DNA of 61,359 nt, taken from Schlesneria paludicola DSM 18645 (GTDB lineage Bacteria; Planctomycetota; Planctomycetia; Planctomycetales; Planctomycetaceae). Made by a program: the position numbers and the translations under genes. Below are positions 9,828 through 19,866 of the stretch, piece by piece (positions within the stretch are counted from its first letter, which is position 1; each line of letters opens with the position of its first letter). Location: assembly GCF_000255655.1 (NCBI RefSeq), contig NZ_JH636435.1, forward strand, positions 3,211,024 through 3,272,382. The letters run 5' to 3'. The notes beneath the pieces are model-generated. The model made no database searches. It was given only the letters and a program-made list of their open reading frames with translations, and was not told the DNA's origin.

Positions 9828-10574
9828 ATGCGATCTTTTGGACTTCTCGCGTTGCTGGTGCTGACATGCGGCACAATTCACGCGGCCGATTTTCCCCGCG
9901 AAAAGCTCAGCGATGATGATTTTCAGACGCTGTTCGACGGCAAATCCATCACCGGATGGCATGTGAGCACTCAAACCGGCCACAGTCACGCTAGCATGCA
10001 CACCAGCGGTGGCCGCTGGAAGCTCGAAGATGGTGCGATCGTGGGATCTCAGGACATTCCCGGCAATGGCGGAATCATCCTGACCGACAAGCAGTTCGGA
10101 AACTTCGAAGTGATCGTCGAGATGAAGAACGATTTTGGGCCTGATAGCGGACTGTTCCTTCGCAGCAATGAACGCGGTCAGGCTTACCAGTACATGATCG
10201 ACTACCATGACAACGGGAATCTCGCCGGGATTTATGGCGAAGGCCTGTCGGGCGGAATTCACCATCGCAACTTTGATTTCCTTGATGCGGTTACCAAGAT
10301 CAAGACGAAGGATTCGCTGATCCCCTGCCCGATCAAACCAGCCGATTGGCCGGAATTCTGGAAGCATGGCGAATGGAACGAACTGCGAGCCAGGATCGAG
10401 CACAATCCTCCGAAGATCACAACCTGGATCAATCGCGTCCGATTCATGGAATTCACCGACACTGAAAAACGCCACGCCGATACTGGCAGCATCGCACTGC
10501 AGGTACACGGCGGCGGGGACTACACAAAACAGTTCGTCCGCTACCGGAACGTTCGTGTCAAAGAATTGAAGTAG
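9828..10574 (+). CDS. Secreted DUF1080 (3-keto-disaccharide hydrolase-like) protein
   Basis: A 248-aa protein with a cleavable signal peptide (MRSFGLLALLVLTCGTIHAA) and one DUF1080 domain: FQTLFDGKSITGWHV near 29-43, WKLEDGAIVGSQDIPGNGG, FGNFEVIVEMKNDFGPDSG, and a C-terminal GSIALQVHGGG. The domain is a concanavalin-like beta-sandwich, very abundant in planctomycetes and linked to breakdown of keto-disaccharides and other glycans in the periplasm. It stands alone, with no sulfatase or dehydrogenase next to it, so the substrate cannot be inferred. Confidence 0.88.
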   Translation: MRSFGLLALLVLTCGTIHAADFPREKLSDDDFQTLFDGKSITGWHVSTQTGHSHASMHTSGGRWKLEDGAIVGSQDIPGNGGIILTDKQFGNFEVIVEMKNDFGPDSGLFLRSNERGQAYQYMIDYHDNGNLAGIYGEGLSGGIHHRNFDFLDAVTKIKTKDSLIPCPIKPADWPEFWKHGEWNELRARIEHNPPKITTWINRVRFMEFTDTEKRHADTGSIALQVHGGGDYTKQFVRYRNVRVKELK

Positions 10575-11092
10575 TTGCCGCGAACGCATCGCCTTACATG
10601 TGTGCAAGCAATTTGGTCGCTGTCCGGGTTCATCGAATTCGCACAGCGACCCTTTTCATGGCACTCAGACATTTTTCACAATCAATTATGCCACAATATG
10701 TTACATCACGAACGCCACAGTATCCGCATCTTCACAATCGTTGCCCGTTCCTGCGAATCCTTCAACGTGCGCGAGTCCTGTTGACACATTTCGGCAGTTT
10801 CTGCCATACCTCGCTTTTTGATTCGATTGATTCTGAACGATCGCGGGCCATTCCAACCGGATCAGAAACATTTTGTGAATTGATGCCGTCGACCACCAGG
10901 GAATCATCAAAGCGAAATTGACACGTCGAGAACGTCGCGACGAGCGGGCCAACGAGCCTGGGTGCGATGTGCGAAGACTTGTCTGGTCAAAGCACCTGGG
11001 CCACCCGGCGGAGCCGCTGGCCTACGAACGTCGATCACAACGAAGTGGCCGCGAACAGGACGCAACGTCCGATACGATGCAGGGAAGCAACT
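10575..11092. other. Intergenic region before the MscS-like channel gene
   Basis: About 520 bases without a supported gene. A TTGACA-like hexamer occurs near 10784, but no matching -10 element is convincing. I saw no strong inverted repeat. Confidence 0.4.
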
Positions 11093-14000
11093 ATGAATTG
11101 GCGATCGATCCTTGTTTGTAGCATCAGTCTTGTTTGTAGTTTGCAGGTCCTTGATGCGCAAACCACGAAGAAGTCTGATGCGCTGACAATTGATGCGTTG
11201 AAAGAAACAATCAAACGGGAAAAAACCAGCAGCGAATATCCGGCCGCCATCCGTGACGAGGTCATCAAATATCTAGAGCCGGCCATCGAGCGTCTGGAGA
11301 TTGCCGACGAGCATCTCGCGAAAGCCAAAGGTTTTGAAAGTCGTGTGCAGGTCTTAAGTGACGCATTGCGGGCGACCCAAAAAAAACTTGCGGAATCGCC
11401 CACTGCTGCTGATCCATCGATCGCCCAGGTTGCCGATCTGGATGAACTTCAACATCTCGTCGATTTGCGAGTCCAGCAACTTGATGACTTGGAAAATGGA
11501 CTTCGCAAGCAGATTTCTGAACTGGAGGAACAAGCGGAACAGCGGCGGGTACGACCCGAGGAACTGGTCAAGGAAATGACCGAGGTTGACGATCGTCTTC
11601 AGGAGATCGAAGCCGAACGCAGCGAGCTTGCCGCATCCAGTGACCCACCACGGGTGATCTGGGCTCATCGCATCTTTCTTCAAGCACGCCGACAGCGTGC
11701 CGAGAGTGAACGGCGAGCCATGCAGGCCGAATCAATCTGGCTGCAATCGAACGAAGCGTCCGATCTCTTGCAGGTCCAGCAAGAACTGGCAGCCAAATCG
11801 CTGGCATTGAAGACAAGCGAGTTGGATGTCCTGCAAAAGGAACTTGCCAAACGACGCGGAGACGAAGCAGATCAGCGCGTTCAACATGCCGAAAAAATGC
11901 TCAACAAGGTCGGTCCCGAGTTAAAGTTACTCGCGGAAGAGAATGTGACATTCGCCAAAGAACAACGTGACGTCACAGTCAAATTGCGCGAAATTGAAAG
12001 CGGACGTGAAGCCACTTTCGCAGCGCTGGATGATCTCAAGAAGGAGTTCTCGCGAACCCAGAAAATGGTCGCGGACGTGGGCCTGACCGACTCCATCGGC
12101 CTGTTATTGCGCCAGCAACGCGCCAAACTGCGAAACACGCGCACGATGAAGGCGAATTTGGCTCGACGTACCGAGGTCGTTCGCGAAGTGCGAATGCGGC
12201 TTTTCCAACTCGACGCGGATCAGGCGGCGCTGCTCGATCTGGATGCCGCCGTCGTGAAGCATACGGAGGAATTCGAGCTACACAAAGACGATGACTTGAA
12301 AGCGGCCGGACTGCGTGAGCTTCTCGTCGAACAACGCCAGCTCTGCAAGGGACTGGATGCCGACTACAACAAGTATTTCAAGCAGTTGATCGAACTCGAT
12401 AACGTCGAACGTGGATTGCTGGATTTGACCAGAAACTATGCTGACTACGTCGATGAGCGAGTCCTTTGGATTCGAACGGGTCCTGTCTTCGGCCGAGATC
12501 ATCTCGCCAAGACGTTGCCGGCATTCAAGTGGATTTCGGATTCCAAAACCTGGAAACCGGTGCTTGATACCGTCTCAATGGACATCTACCTGAACCCGGT
12601 TCTCTGGTCGGCGTTCGCGGCATTCGTCTGCCTTTGGATTGTGTTCGGCACGGTCTTGAAGAATGCACTGCAGCGCCACGGGCAATTGTCCTCCGAAATC
12701 GTCTGCCGCGATCTGACACCGACTTTGAAAGCGGTTTCACTGACCATGCTGATGGCGTGCTGCTGGCCCAGCCTGTTCCTGTTTTGTGGCTGGCGACTGG
12801 ATCACAGCCTTTCCACGACGCCGTTTGTCCATGCCCTGGCACAGGGACTTCAACGCGCTGCGACGTTCTTGTTTCCACTGGAAGTCCTGCGGGTCGTATG
12901 CATCCGCAGCGGACTGGGCGAACGCCATTTCGATTGGCCGATGAATCTGGTTCATCGATGGCGGCGAAACCTGAATTGGTTTCTTCCCATCGGCGTGGTT
13001 GCCATCGGACTGATTGGACTGGTCGAAGGAACGTCGAACGAACATCGGCTGGACTCGTTCGGACGCCTGGTATTTCTCGCGTTCGCGGCCCTGTCGGCCA
13101 TCTTCAGCCTGCTGACCGTTCGTCGCGTACGAACCCGTGTCACAACCTCGGAAGGTGTCGCAGTCAGCGATACCGATCTCTGGTCCGATCGATTCTGGCG
13201 ATTCGCCCCTGTCTTCGCGATCGGTGCCTGCCTGGGATTATTGACGTTGGGTGTCACCGGCTACTTCTACACGGCCTTGCAACTGACTTGGCGCATGCAG
13301 CAAACGGCTTGGTTTGTCGTGGGATTGATTCTGGTGCGGTCGGTGATCCGCCGATGGATTGCACTTGAACGTCGCCGGATGGCCGTCCTTCAGGAAGAAG
13401 AACTGCAGTCACTGACCGAGGCCAGTCACGAACCGGGCAATGCTGGGCACAACGCATTCTTGTTTCCGCGCTGGAACTGGCCAGACTTCCGCCTGAACCT
13501 GACTCAAATCGTCAATCAGATGCGAAGGTTGCTCGACACTGGCCTGATCACGCTGGCCGTGATTGGAATGTGGATCGTCTGGTCGGATGTCACACCCGCG
13601 TTGAACATTTTTGATCGCGTCACACTTTGGCAAACGACCATTCAGGAAACACGATCCGTCAAAGACCCCAAAGACCCGGAACTGCCTCCGGTGACACAGA
13701 CCGTGCAGCGACTCAAACCAGTCACCGCCGCGGACTTGGGACTAGCGGCCTTGATTGTTGCCATCGCCGTTGTGGCCGGCCGAAACATTCCCGGTCTCGT
13801 CGAAGTGATTCTGCTCGAGCACCTTTCCGTGGATGCGGGCATCCGCTTCGCCGCCACATGCCTGGTGCGGTATGCCATCTTCATCACGGGCGTTTCGTGC
13901 GCCTTCGCACAAATCAGCATCGGGTGGAGCAACGTCCAGTGGCTGGTCGCAGCGGCATCGGTGGGTCTTGGCTTTGGCCTTCAGGAAATCTTTGGCAACT

Positions 14001-14599
14001 TTGTGTCGGGCATCATTCTGCTGTTCGAACGTCCGATGCGTGTCGGTGACGTCATTACGATCAGTGACACCACGGGGACGGTTTCGCGGATCCGCTTCCG
14101 GGCGACAACAATCGTGGATGGCGACCGCAAAGAGTTGATCGTCCCCAATAAAGAATTTATCACAGGTCGGCTACTGAACTGGACGCTGAGTGACCGCGTA
14201 AATCGAGTCGGCGTGAAAGTCGTCGTCGCCCAGGATAACGATCCACAGCGCGTCCGACGTTTGCTGCTGGATATCGCATCGCAGCAGCCGCAACTGCTGA
14301 AAGACCCGGCCCCGTCCGCCGCCCTGGAAGACTTGAACGGCGGGCTAACGTTCACCGTGCGTGGCTTCTTACCGTCACTTGAAGGACGGGCGACCACGAT
14401 TCACGAGCTGTGCACGACGATTCATTCGCGATTCAAAGCGGAAGGGATCGAGATGTCTTGGCCGACCAGCGAAGTCTTCGTTCATATGGAACCCCATGAA
14501 GCGCATGCCCCAATTCCATCCAGCCCGCATCAGCCGCCAGGTGGAACGCCGCTGAAGCAACTGCAACCCGACTTCAGCAGTGCCTTTCGGCGTGCATAA
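11093..14599 (+). CDS. Giant mechanosensitive channel of the MscS/MscK (KefA) type
   Basis: A 1168-aa envelope protein. An N-terminal signal peptide (about 1-22) is followed by a long coiled-coil periplasmic region (about 25-460) rich in Glu, Lys, Gln and Leu. A multi-spanning membrane region (about 500-900) comes next, then a C-terminal MscS core: the pore-lining helix region GLGFGLQEIFGNFVSGIILL, the beta domain RVGDVITISDTTGTV, and the VPNKEFITGRLLNWT segment. This is the order of MscK/KefA (about 1100 aa) and the YjeP/MscM group. It would release osmolytes on hypo-osmotic shock. The start at 11093 is preceded by aggga at a good distance; the open frame extends further upstream without family features. 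The C-terminal tail after residue about 1130 is low-complexity and Pro/His-rich. Confidence 0.9.
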   Translation: MNWRSILVCSISLVCSLQVLDAQTTKKSDALTIDALKETIKREKTSSEYPAAIRDEVIKYLEPAIERLEIADEHLAKAKGFESRVQVLSDALRATQKKLAESPTAADPSIAQVADLDELQHLVDLRVQQLDDLENGLRKQISELEEQAEQRRVRPEELVKEMTEVDDRLQEIEAERSELAASSDPPRVIWAHRIFLQARRQRAESERRAMQAESIWLQSNEASDLLQVQQELAAKSLALKTSELDVLQKELAKRRGDEADQRVQHAEKMLNKVGPELKLLAEENVTFAKEQRDVTVKLREIESGREATFAALDDLKKEFSRTQKMVADVGLTDSIGLLLRQQRAKLRNTRTMKANLARRTEVVREVRMRLFQLDADQAALLDLDAAVVKHTEEFELHKDDDLKAAGLRELLVEQRQLCKGLDADYNKYFKQLIELDNVERGLLDLTRNYADYVDERVLWIRTGPVFGRDHLAKTLPAFKWISDSKTWKPVLDTVSMDIYLNPVLWSAFAAFVCLWIVFGTVLKNALQRHGQLSSEIVCRDLTPTLKAVSLTMLMACCWPSLFLFCGWRLDHSLSTTPFVHALAQGLQRAATFLFPLEVLRVVCIRSGLGERHFDWPMNLVHRWRRNLNWFLPIGVVAIGLIGLVEGTSNEHRLDSFGRLVFLAFAALSAIFSLLTVRRVRTRVTTSEGVAVSDTDLWSDRFWRFAPVFAIGACLGLLTLGVTGYFYTALQLTWRMQQTAWFVVGLILVRSVIRRWIALERRRMAVLQEEELQSLTEASHEPGNAGHNAFLFPRWNWPDFRLNLTQIVNQMRRLLDTGLITLAVIGMWIVWSDVTPALNIFDRVTLWQTTIQETRSVKDPKDPELPPVTQTVQRLKPVTAADLGLAALIVAIAVVAGRNIPGLVEVILLEHLSVDAGIRFAATCLVRYAIFITGVSCAFAQISIGWSNVQWLVAAASVGLGFGLQEIFGNFVSGIILLFERPMRVGDVITISDTTGTVSRIRFRATTIVDGDRKELIVPNKEFITGRLLNWTLSDRVNRVGVKVVVAQDNDPQRVRRLLLDIASQQPQLLKDPAPSAALEDLNGGLTFTVRGFLPSLEGRATTIHELCTTIHSRFKAEGIEMSWPTSEVFVHMEPHEAHAPIPSSPHQPPGGTPLKQLQPDFSSAFRRA

Positions 14600-14972
14600 T
14601 GATCAAGACGGGGCCACGGTTTTCCTTTATGAGGAACGCAATCTGCGGCCAGAAGCGTGTGGCGAATTTCCGCGGTGACGAATTCACCGAAACGACCGTA
14701 AATTCGTGCTTTCGTCCTTGGAAATCGCATCGGCCCGCGCCAGAATTGAAGGGGCGCACCTCGCAGTTGTGACGAATGTGCGGACATTGATATTCGTAAG
14801 GTTAAGTCGCGTCTCACTCGGCGATTGGGCCTTTTACGGGGCTTGACTTCGCATCCGCCAACTCACATGATCGCAAGCAACTACCGGCGTAAATTGAGTT
14901 CGACGCATCGGATTTGATTCAGATTGCCATAACACATTCAATTTGATGGTTTGGCTTGGACAGGAATTTGAC
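14600..14972. other. Intergenic region
   Basis: About 370 bases between the channel gene and the STAS gene hold no gene I can support. Open frames on the minus strand have no recognisable pattern. The promoter of the STAS gene should lie in its 3' part, but no clear -35/-10 pair is visible. Confidence 0.4.
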
Positions 14973-15329
14973 ATGTCAACAAGTCGACGACGAATCGATA
15001 TCGAAGAAGTCAACGGAGTCACGATTGCGACGTTCGTGGACAAGAAAATTCTGGACGAAGCAAATATCCAGACGATCGGCAGCCAGCTCTTCGCGCTCAT
15101 TGACGAAGATGGCCGCAAGAAGATCATCCTCGATTTTACACATGTCGAGTATTTGTCGAGTGCAGCACTCGGCAAGCTGATCATCATGGACAAGAAAGCC
15201 AAAACCGCGAGCACCAAGCTACGTTTGTGCAGTATCCGTCCAGAGATTTACGAAGTCTTCGAGATTACACGCCTCAATAAGATCTTCGACATCAAGGGTA
15301 CCCAGGAAGAAGCCCTGGAAGGCTTCTGA
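14973..15329 (+). CDS. STAS domain anti-sigma factor antagonist (RsbV/SpoIIAA-like)
   Basis: A 118-aa single STAS domain protein. The sequence GVTIATFVDKKILDEANIQ, then KKIILDFTHVEYLSSAALGK at about 50-69 carries the conserved site where a serine is phosphorylated by an RsbW-type kinase (the SS pair). The ATG at 14973 follows caggaa at normal spacing. An RsbW-like kinase gene follows 128 bp downstream on the same strand, and a PAS/activator-like protein comes after it. I infer a partner-switching module. The target sigma factor is not in the window unless it is the flagellar sigma factor at 31.9 kb. Confidence 0.88.
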   Translation: MSTSRRRIDIEEVNGVTIATFVDKKILDEANIQTIGSQLFALIDEDGRKKIILDFTHVEYLSSAALGKLIIMDKKAKTASTKLRLCSIRPEIYEVFEITRLNKIFDIKGTQEEALEGF

Positions 15330-15391
15330 TCGCCACGGCTGGATGGGTTGCCGGATAGCAACTGACAGTGCGGCGGATGAGAAATCGAATT

Positions 15392-15426
15392 CTTGAGTGG
15401 GCAATCGGCGTCGGTGTCCACTCAAG
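15392..15426. other. Hairpin between antagonist and kinase genes
   Basis: cttgagtgg (15392-15400) pairs perfectly with ccactcaag (15418-15426) across a 17-nt loop. It lies 30 bp before the RsbW-like start and has no T tract. It may modulate relative expression of the two partner-switch genes. Confidence 0.35.
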
Positions 15427-15457
15427 TTCGGAAGCAGCCCGCGATTAAGGTCGCCAG

Positions 15458-15973
15458 GTGCCAATCGTGTCCGCAGATTCGAATTCTCGCTGCCATGTCA
15501 CTCGATCTCCCCTTTCCTTGCTTGTTGAAGAGTCCTGCGAAGTGAACCCCGACCACGTTCAATTCGATGTTGCGATTCCGAGTAAGTACGAGGCTGGACA
15601 GGAAATCATCGGACGAATCATGGCCGCCGTCGATCGCGCCGGCTTTTCCAGCCGCGACCGCTTTGGAATCCGTTTGTCACTGGATGAAGCCGTCACCAAT
15701 GCGATCAAGCATGGAAACAAGCTGAGCCCCGACAAATCGGTCCATGTCCGATTTCGTCTGAACGAAACCGGGATCTGGGTTGAAATTGAAGACGAAGGCC
15801 CAGGATTTCGCCCGGAAGACGTCCCCGATCCGACCGCCGATGAGAACCTCGAGCGTCCCAGCGGACGCGGCCTGATGTTGATGCGGGAATTCATGTCCCG
15901 GATCGAGTACAGCCCCAAGGGAAATCTCGTGGTGCTCGAAAAGCAGTTGCCGCAGCACGCCCCCACAAACTAG
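15458..15973 (+). CDS. Anti-sigma factor / serine kinase with HATPase fold (RsbW-like)
   Basis: A protein of up to 171 aa with the GHKL ATP-binding pattern of RsbW/SpoIIAB: N-box LSLDEAVTNAIKHGNK near 73-88, G1 box IEDEGPGFRPEDVPDP near 115-130, and G2-like SGRGLMLMREFM. Such proteins sequester a sigma factor or another partner and phosphorylate the STAS antagonist. The antagonist is the previous gene. The first 25 residues are poorly conserved, so a later start is possible. The overlap in function with the preceding gene and the tight spacing to the following PAS gene suggest one regulatory unit. Confidence 0.87.
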   Translation: MPIVSADSNSRCHVTRSPLSLLVEESCEVNPDHVQFDVAIPSKYEAGQEIIGRIMAAVDRAGFSSRDRFGIRLSLDEAVTNAIKHGNKLSPDKSVHVRFRLNETGIWVEIEDEGPGFRPEDVPDPTADENLERPSGRGLMLMREFMSRIEYSPKGNLVVLEKQLPQHAPTN

Positions 15974-16031
15974 TGGAGCATCAAGCCTGAGCGGCCCGCT
16001 GTCGAGGTTGCCAGGACCAAGGACACCGCGG

Positions 16032-17417
16032 ATGACCAAACGCGTTCGAACGACCCGACGACTGGAAGTCTGGTTGAAAGACACCTCGGTCGCACTGTTC
16101 GTCCTGAACGCACATCGACGGCTCGTGTTCTTCAATGTGGGGTGCGAACAACTGACAGGCTGGACGCCGGGCGATGTGCTGGGCCAGGTCTGCGACTTCG
16201 TGACCGAAACCGAGATTCACCTTCCTGGCGCCGTCCTCGCATCATTGGCCGCCCCGTCGGACGTTTGGCGAGGCCAGCCGACAACGGTGCCCGTTTTCTT
16301 ACCCCGCCGCGAACTCACTCCCGTTTCCTGTGTCATCCACTACTACCCACTGACGGATGCCGGTCACAAAGTTCAAGCCGCGCTGGGAATCATTCAAATC
16401 GAAACCAGTCACGTGAAACCGGTAACGGTCTCGCAATCGCAGCGCCTGCATCGCGAACTTGCCGAACTACGGGCCTCGATCCGACAAATGTTTACAGAGG
16501 AATCACTGATCGGTCGCAGTCCCGCCATCCGACGCGTCGTGGGACAACTGAAACTCGCACAGCAGTCGAGCGTGACCGTGCACTTTTCCGGTGAAACCGG
16601 ATCGGGGCGCGAACACCTCGCACGATGGGTGCACTACAACAGCTCCACGGGCCAACGACCGTTTGTCCCCTTGGATTGCCGCAAGCTGCCGATCGATCAG
16701 TTGCAATCGACATTTGAACGACTGATCACCGCCGCGAATGAAGAAGCGTTTCGACCGGGAGCCGTCTATCTGAACCACGTCGACGTCTTGTCACGCGATC
16801 TGCAGCGGCTTGTGCTGGAATTGATTGAATCGAAAGATCCCTTACGCCCCCGAATCATGACCGCGTCGCACACCCGACTGCAATCGTTCGTCGAGTCAGA
16901 ACAGTTGCTCGAAGAACTGTACTTTTCCCTAACGTCGCTCGAAGTCGAGGTCCCGCCACTCCGCCATCGCTCCGACGATCTGGAACTCCTGGCGCAGTAC
17001 TTTCTCGAAGAGCTCAATCGTGGTGACCCGATCCAAATCAACGGTTTTGAGGATGACGTCTGGCAGCAGTTTCGTCGCTACAATTGGCCGGGCAACATCG
17101 GTGAACTGCGTGCTGTCGTGATCGAAGCGCGCAAGAACTGCACGGGAACGATCATCGAGTCGGCGCACTTGCCCTTTCGATTCCGCACCGGAGTTGACCG
17201 GCAGGCCGTCGGCCCGGCGCCACGCCGGAGCGTTGTCCCGCTCGACCCGCTTTTGCTTCAGGTCGAGCGAGAACAAATCGAACTGGCACTCGCCGAAGCC
17301 CATCAGAACCGGGCGAAGGCCGCGGAATTACTGGGAATTACCCGCCCCCGCCTCTATCGCCGAATGGAATTACTCGGCCTGACCGAAGGACACTCCGACG
17401 ACGACGCCGAATCCTGA
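16032..17417 (+). CDS. PAS domain protein with degenerate sigma54-activator AAA+ domain and Fis-type HTH
   Basis: A 461-aa protein in the layout of a bacterial enhancer-binding protein: PAS domain (about 10-125), central AAA+-like domain (about 155-385), and C-terminal Fis-like helix-turn-helix ([19 protein letters not shown], about 428-446). The ATPase is degenerate. Walker A reads GETGSGRE, with Arg replacing Lys. The Walker B position reads [11 protein letters not shown], without the usual Asp-Glu. No GAFTGA loop is visible. WPGNIGELR is kept. ATP hydrolysis and sigma54 contact are therefore unlikely. I infer a DNA-binding sensor, perhaps dimerising with a true activator. The start at 16032 has aagga nine bases upstream. 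It follows the RsbW-like gene by 58 bp. Confidence 0.8.
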   Translation: MTKRVRTTRRLEVWLKDTSVALFVLNAHRRLVFFNVGCEQLTGWTPGDVLGQVCDFVTETEIHLPGAVLASLAAPSDVWRGQPTTVPVFLPRRELTPVSCVIHYYPLTDAGHKVQAALGIIQIETSHVKPVTVSQSQRLHRELAELRASIRQMFTEESLIGRSPAIRRVVGQLKLAQQSSVTVHFSGETGSGREHLARWVHYNSSTGQRPFVPLDCRKLPIDQLQSTFERLITAANEEAFRPGAVYLNHVDVLSRDLQRLVLELIESKDPLRPRIMTASHTRLQSFVESEQLLEELYFSLTSLEVEVPPLRHRSDDLELLAQYFLEELNRGDPIQINGFEDDVWQQFRRYNWPGNIGELRAVVIEARKNCTGTIIESAHLPFRFRTGVDRQAVGPAPRRSVVPLDPLLLQVEREQIELALAEAHQNRAKAAELLGITRPRLYRRMELLGLTEGHSDDDAES

Positions 17418-17506
17418 ATCGATTCACCGTGCGCCCCGTGACGTGTCGCAGATCGCGCCACCCCAAAGATTGTCGATTCCCCGAAACCTCTCGAAAGACG
17501 AAAACC

Positions 17507-18235
17507 ATGGCCACCCTGGGAGTGAATATCGATCATGTTGCCACCGTGCGACAAGCCCGCCGAACGGTTGAACCTGATCCCGTGTGGGCCGCCGCGTTGG
17601 CCGAACTGGGCGGCGCCGATGTGATCACGGTTCACCTGCGCGAAGATCGGCGCCACATTCAGGATCGCGATGTTCGCGTGCTGAAACAAACTGTCCAGGT
17701 CAAACTGAACCTGGAAATGGCCGCGGAACAGTCAATCACCGACTTCGCACTCGAAATCCTGCCACAACAAGCCACGCTGGTACCCGAAAAGCGTCAGGAA
17801 GTCACTACCGAAGGGGGACTGGATGTGGTCGGTAACCTGGATCGAGTTCGCCGCTGCGTCGATCAATTGCATCAGAAAGGAATCGTCGTCAGCCTGTTTA
17901 TCGACCCTTCCGAGAAACAGATCGAAGCGACCAAAGCGCTGGGATGCGCGGCCATCGAACTGCACACCGGCCGCTATGCCGATGCGATCAGCCCCAGTGA
18001 ACAAGACCAGGAATTGGCCCAACTTCGTCGAGCCGGAGAATTCGCGCGACAGTGCGGGCTACACCTGCACTTCGGACATGGCCTGACCTACCGCAATGTC
18101 CAACCGGTCGCCGCCATTCCGGGAGCGGAAGAACTGAATATCGGCCACAGCATCGTCGCCCGCGCTGTGATGGTCGGCTTCACGCAAGCCGTTCGCGAAA
18201 TGCGAGAGTTGATCGTCGCCGCCAGCCACACGTAA
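17507..18235 (+). CDS. pdxJ: Pyridoxine 5'-phosphate synthase
   Basis: A 242-aa TIM-barrel enzyme that joins 3-amino-2-oxopropyl phosphate and deoxyxylulose 5-phosphate to make pyridoxine 5'-phosphate, the last ring-closing step of DXP-dependent vitamin B6 synthesis. Characteristic stretches are [16 protein letters not shown] at the N-terminus, [42 protein letters not shown], and the C-terminal [11 protein letters not shown] and [12 protein letters not shown]. Length matches the family. The ATG at 17507 begins the family homology; the upstream open frame does not. It stands 89 bp after the PAS protein gene. Confidence 0.96.
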   Translation: MATLGVNIDHVATVRQARRTVEPDPVWAAALAELGGADVITVHLREDRRHIQDRDVRVLKQTVQVKLNLEMAAEQSITDFALEILPQQATLVPEKRQEVTTEGGLDVVGNLDRVRRCVDQLHQKGIVVSLFIDPSEKQIEATKALGCAAIELHTGRYADAISPSEQDQELAQLRRAGEFARQCGLHLHFGHGLTYRNVQPVAAIPGAEELNIGHSIVARAVMVGFTQAVREMRELIVAASHT

Positions 18236-18316
18236 CCAGGGGGGGATACCACACGGCAATCCGGGCGGCATTACGCCCGAATCGCCTGGGCACGTGTCTC
18301 TGATCGCCGTTTCCCT

Positions 18317-18342
18317 CGTTCCCAAGCTCCCGCTTGGGAACG
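18317..18342. repeat. REP-like palindrome, copy 2
   Basis: cgttcccaagc-tccc-gcttgggaacg is an 11-bp perfect stem. Its loop is the complement of that in copy 3, so it lies in opposite orientation to copy 3, which sits 74 bp away. The pair forms a BIME-like unit between the convergent pdxJ and pyrB genes. Confidence 0.82.
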
Positions 18343-18416
18343 TCTCTGCGTTCTCAGTTTCGTGCCATGGAAATGCGGTCCGAGATCATCCTGCGCACGG
18401 CTTCTGGATCTTGAAG

Positions 18417-18442
18417 CGTTCCCAAGCGGGAGCTTGGGAACG
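18417..18442. repeat. REP-like palindrome, copy 3
   Basis: cgttcccaagc-ggga-gcttgggaacg followed by aggagaaaacgagg. It has the same orientation and 3' flank as copy 1 and is opposite to copy 2. Confidence 0.82.
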
Positions 18443-18490
18443 AGGAGAAAACGAGGAGAAACACAACGCAATCCGCCTGTCAATCGATGA

Positions 18491-19711
18491 CTACTGCGGA
18501 GCGATCTGGCGTTCGCTGTTGTACTGTTCGTGATAGTCGTTGATCTCGCCATCGACATCGAAGATGTGCGCGACCAGTGCCGCACGGGCCCACATCCCGT
18601 TTCGCGCCTGCCGGAAATAATGGGCTCGCGGATCTTCGTCAATCGCGGGGGGAATCTCGCCAAACTCCTTGTCTCGCGGGAACGGATGCAGGATTGCCGC
18701 ATAAGGCTTCATCCGGGCGACCAGCGATTTCGTGAGCTTAAACTGCGAATAATCCAGATCCTTCAGCTCTGCTTCTTCCTCGGCGGAATTGTGTTCTCGC
18801 TGGATTCGGGTCATGTACAGCGCGTCCAACTGTTCGATCAACGGCTTTCCATCGAACGTGTCGAGCAACGAATGACACTCGCGCACGTCGACCTTGGCGT
18901 CGATCAACTTGTCCTTCAGGTCGCGTGGCAACGCCAAAGTGGGATGCGCCGGTGAAACGAAGACCAGACGAATCTGGTCGTGAAGCGCCAGCAATTGTGC
19001 CAGGGACCGGACGGTGCGACCGCGACGGATATCGCCGCAGAATCCGATCGTCTTGCCGACAATGCCTTTGCGGAGCCCGGGAAAGCTCTCGCGAAGTTCG
19101 TCGTATCGGGTCCATTGCCGCGAATCTTTGGGATCTGTGAAGCTGAAGGCTCGTTGAATCGTGTAGATATCCAGCAAAGCCTGCGTCGGATGTTCGTCCG
19201 ACCCCGCCCCGGCATTCAAAATCGGCACGCTGCGCTGCTGCGTGCTCGCCAGATGATTCATCATGTACCCGCAGCATTCCGCGAACTTGGGAATGTGGCT
19301 GCGCATGATCACCAGGTCGAAATAGCTGCTGAACATCCGCATCGAATCGAACGGCGATTCACCCTTTGCTTCGGACGAAACGGAAAGGTCGCGGACTTCG
19401 TTGCACGTCATCCCCAGAATCTGGCACGCTGCCGCGAACGACATGAACGTTCGCGTCGAAGGCTGCGTGAAGTACAGCATTGCGCGCTTGTGCGACAGCA
19501 ACGTATTCAGGAATCGATGCCCCTCGTTGGACTTCGCCAGCAAGCGAATCTTGTCAGCCAGCCGACACAACTTGTCCAGCATTGGACGAGTAAACTGTCC
19601 CGAGAAAATCAGATGTCTTAAGCGTTCACCCGTCGAAAAATCGGGTGCCTTAACCTTGATTGAGCGATCAAGGCGGCTCTCATAATCGGCAAAACTCATT
19701 TCATCGGACAT
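18491..19711 (-). CDS. pyrB: Aspartate carbamoyltransferase catalytic subunit
   Basis: The enzyme condenses carbamoyl phosphate with aspartate in pyrimidine synthesis. The 406-aa protein has the carbamoyl-phosphate motif QPSTRTFMSF (Ser85-Thr-Arg-Thr), the second-domain motif GAGSDEHPTQALLDIYTI, KTIGFCGDIRRGRTVRSL and HPFPRDKEFGEIPP near the C-terminus. It is about 90 residues longer than the E. coli subunit. The extra length is in the N-terminus (about 30), an insertion near 190-215, and the C-terminal tail. No pyrI or pyrC is adjacent. A TPR protein gene lies upstream on the same strand with 155 bp between. Assignment to the ornithine carbamoyltransferase branch is unlikely given the aspartate-type second motif. 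Confidence 0.9.
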   Translation of the reverse strand: MSDEMSFADYESRLDRSIKVKAPDFSTGERLRHLIFSGQFTRPMLDKLCRLADKIRLLAKSNEGHRFLNTLLSHKRAMLYFTQPSTRTFMSFAAACQILGMTCNEVRDLSVSSEAKGESPFDSMRMFSSYFDLVIMRSHIPKFAECCGYMMNHLASTQQRSVPILNAGAGSDEHPTQALLDIYTIQRAFSFTDPKDSRQWTRYDELRESFPGLRKGIVGKTIGFCGDIRRGRTVRSLAQLLALHDQIRLVFVSPAHPTLALPRDLKDKLIDAKVDVRECHSLLDTFDGKPLIEQLDALYMTRIQREHNSAEEEAELKDLDYSQFKLTKSLVARMKPYAAILHPFPRDKEFGEIPPAIDEDPRAHYFRQARNGMWARAALVAHIFDVDGEINDYHEQYNSERQIAPQ

Positions 19712-19866
19712 GCGGAATCTCTAAGGCCCCTGAAGCGAAGTACGGTTGCGGGGTATTCTAACTCGCGCGGACAAGTCCGCAATCAGACGAACCACGAACC
19801 TGGCTGCCGAATCCATCAATTCTGAAAACGGCCGAATTCTACGGCACGTCGCTCATCTTTCTCGGC

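Noticed and set aside
14530..14817. Minus-strand open frame overlapping the end of the channel gene
   Set aside because: It is antisense to a well-supported coding end and lacks any family pattern.
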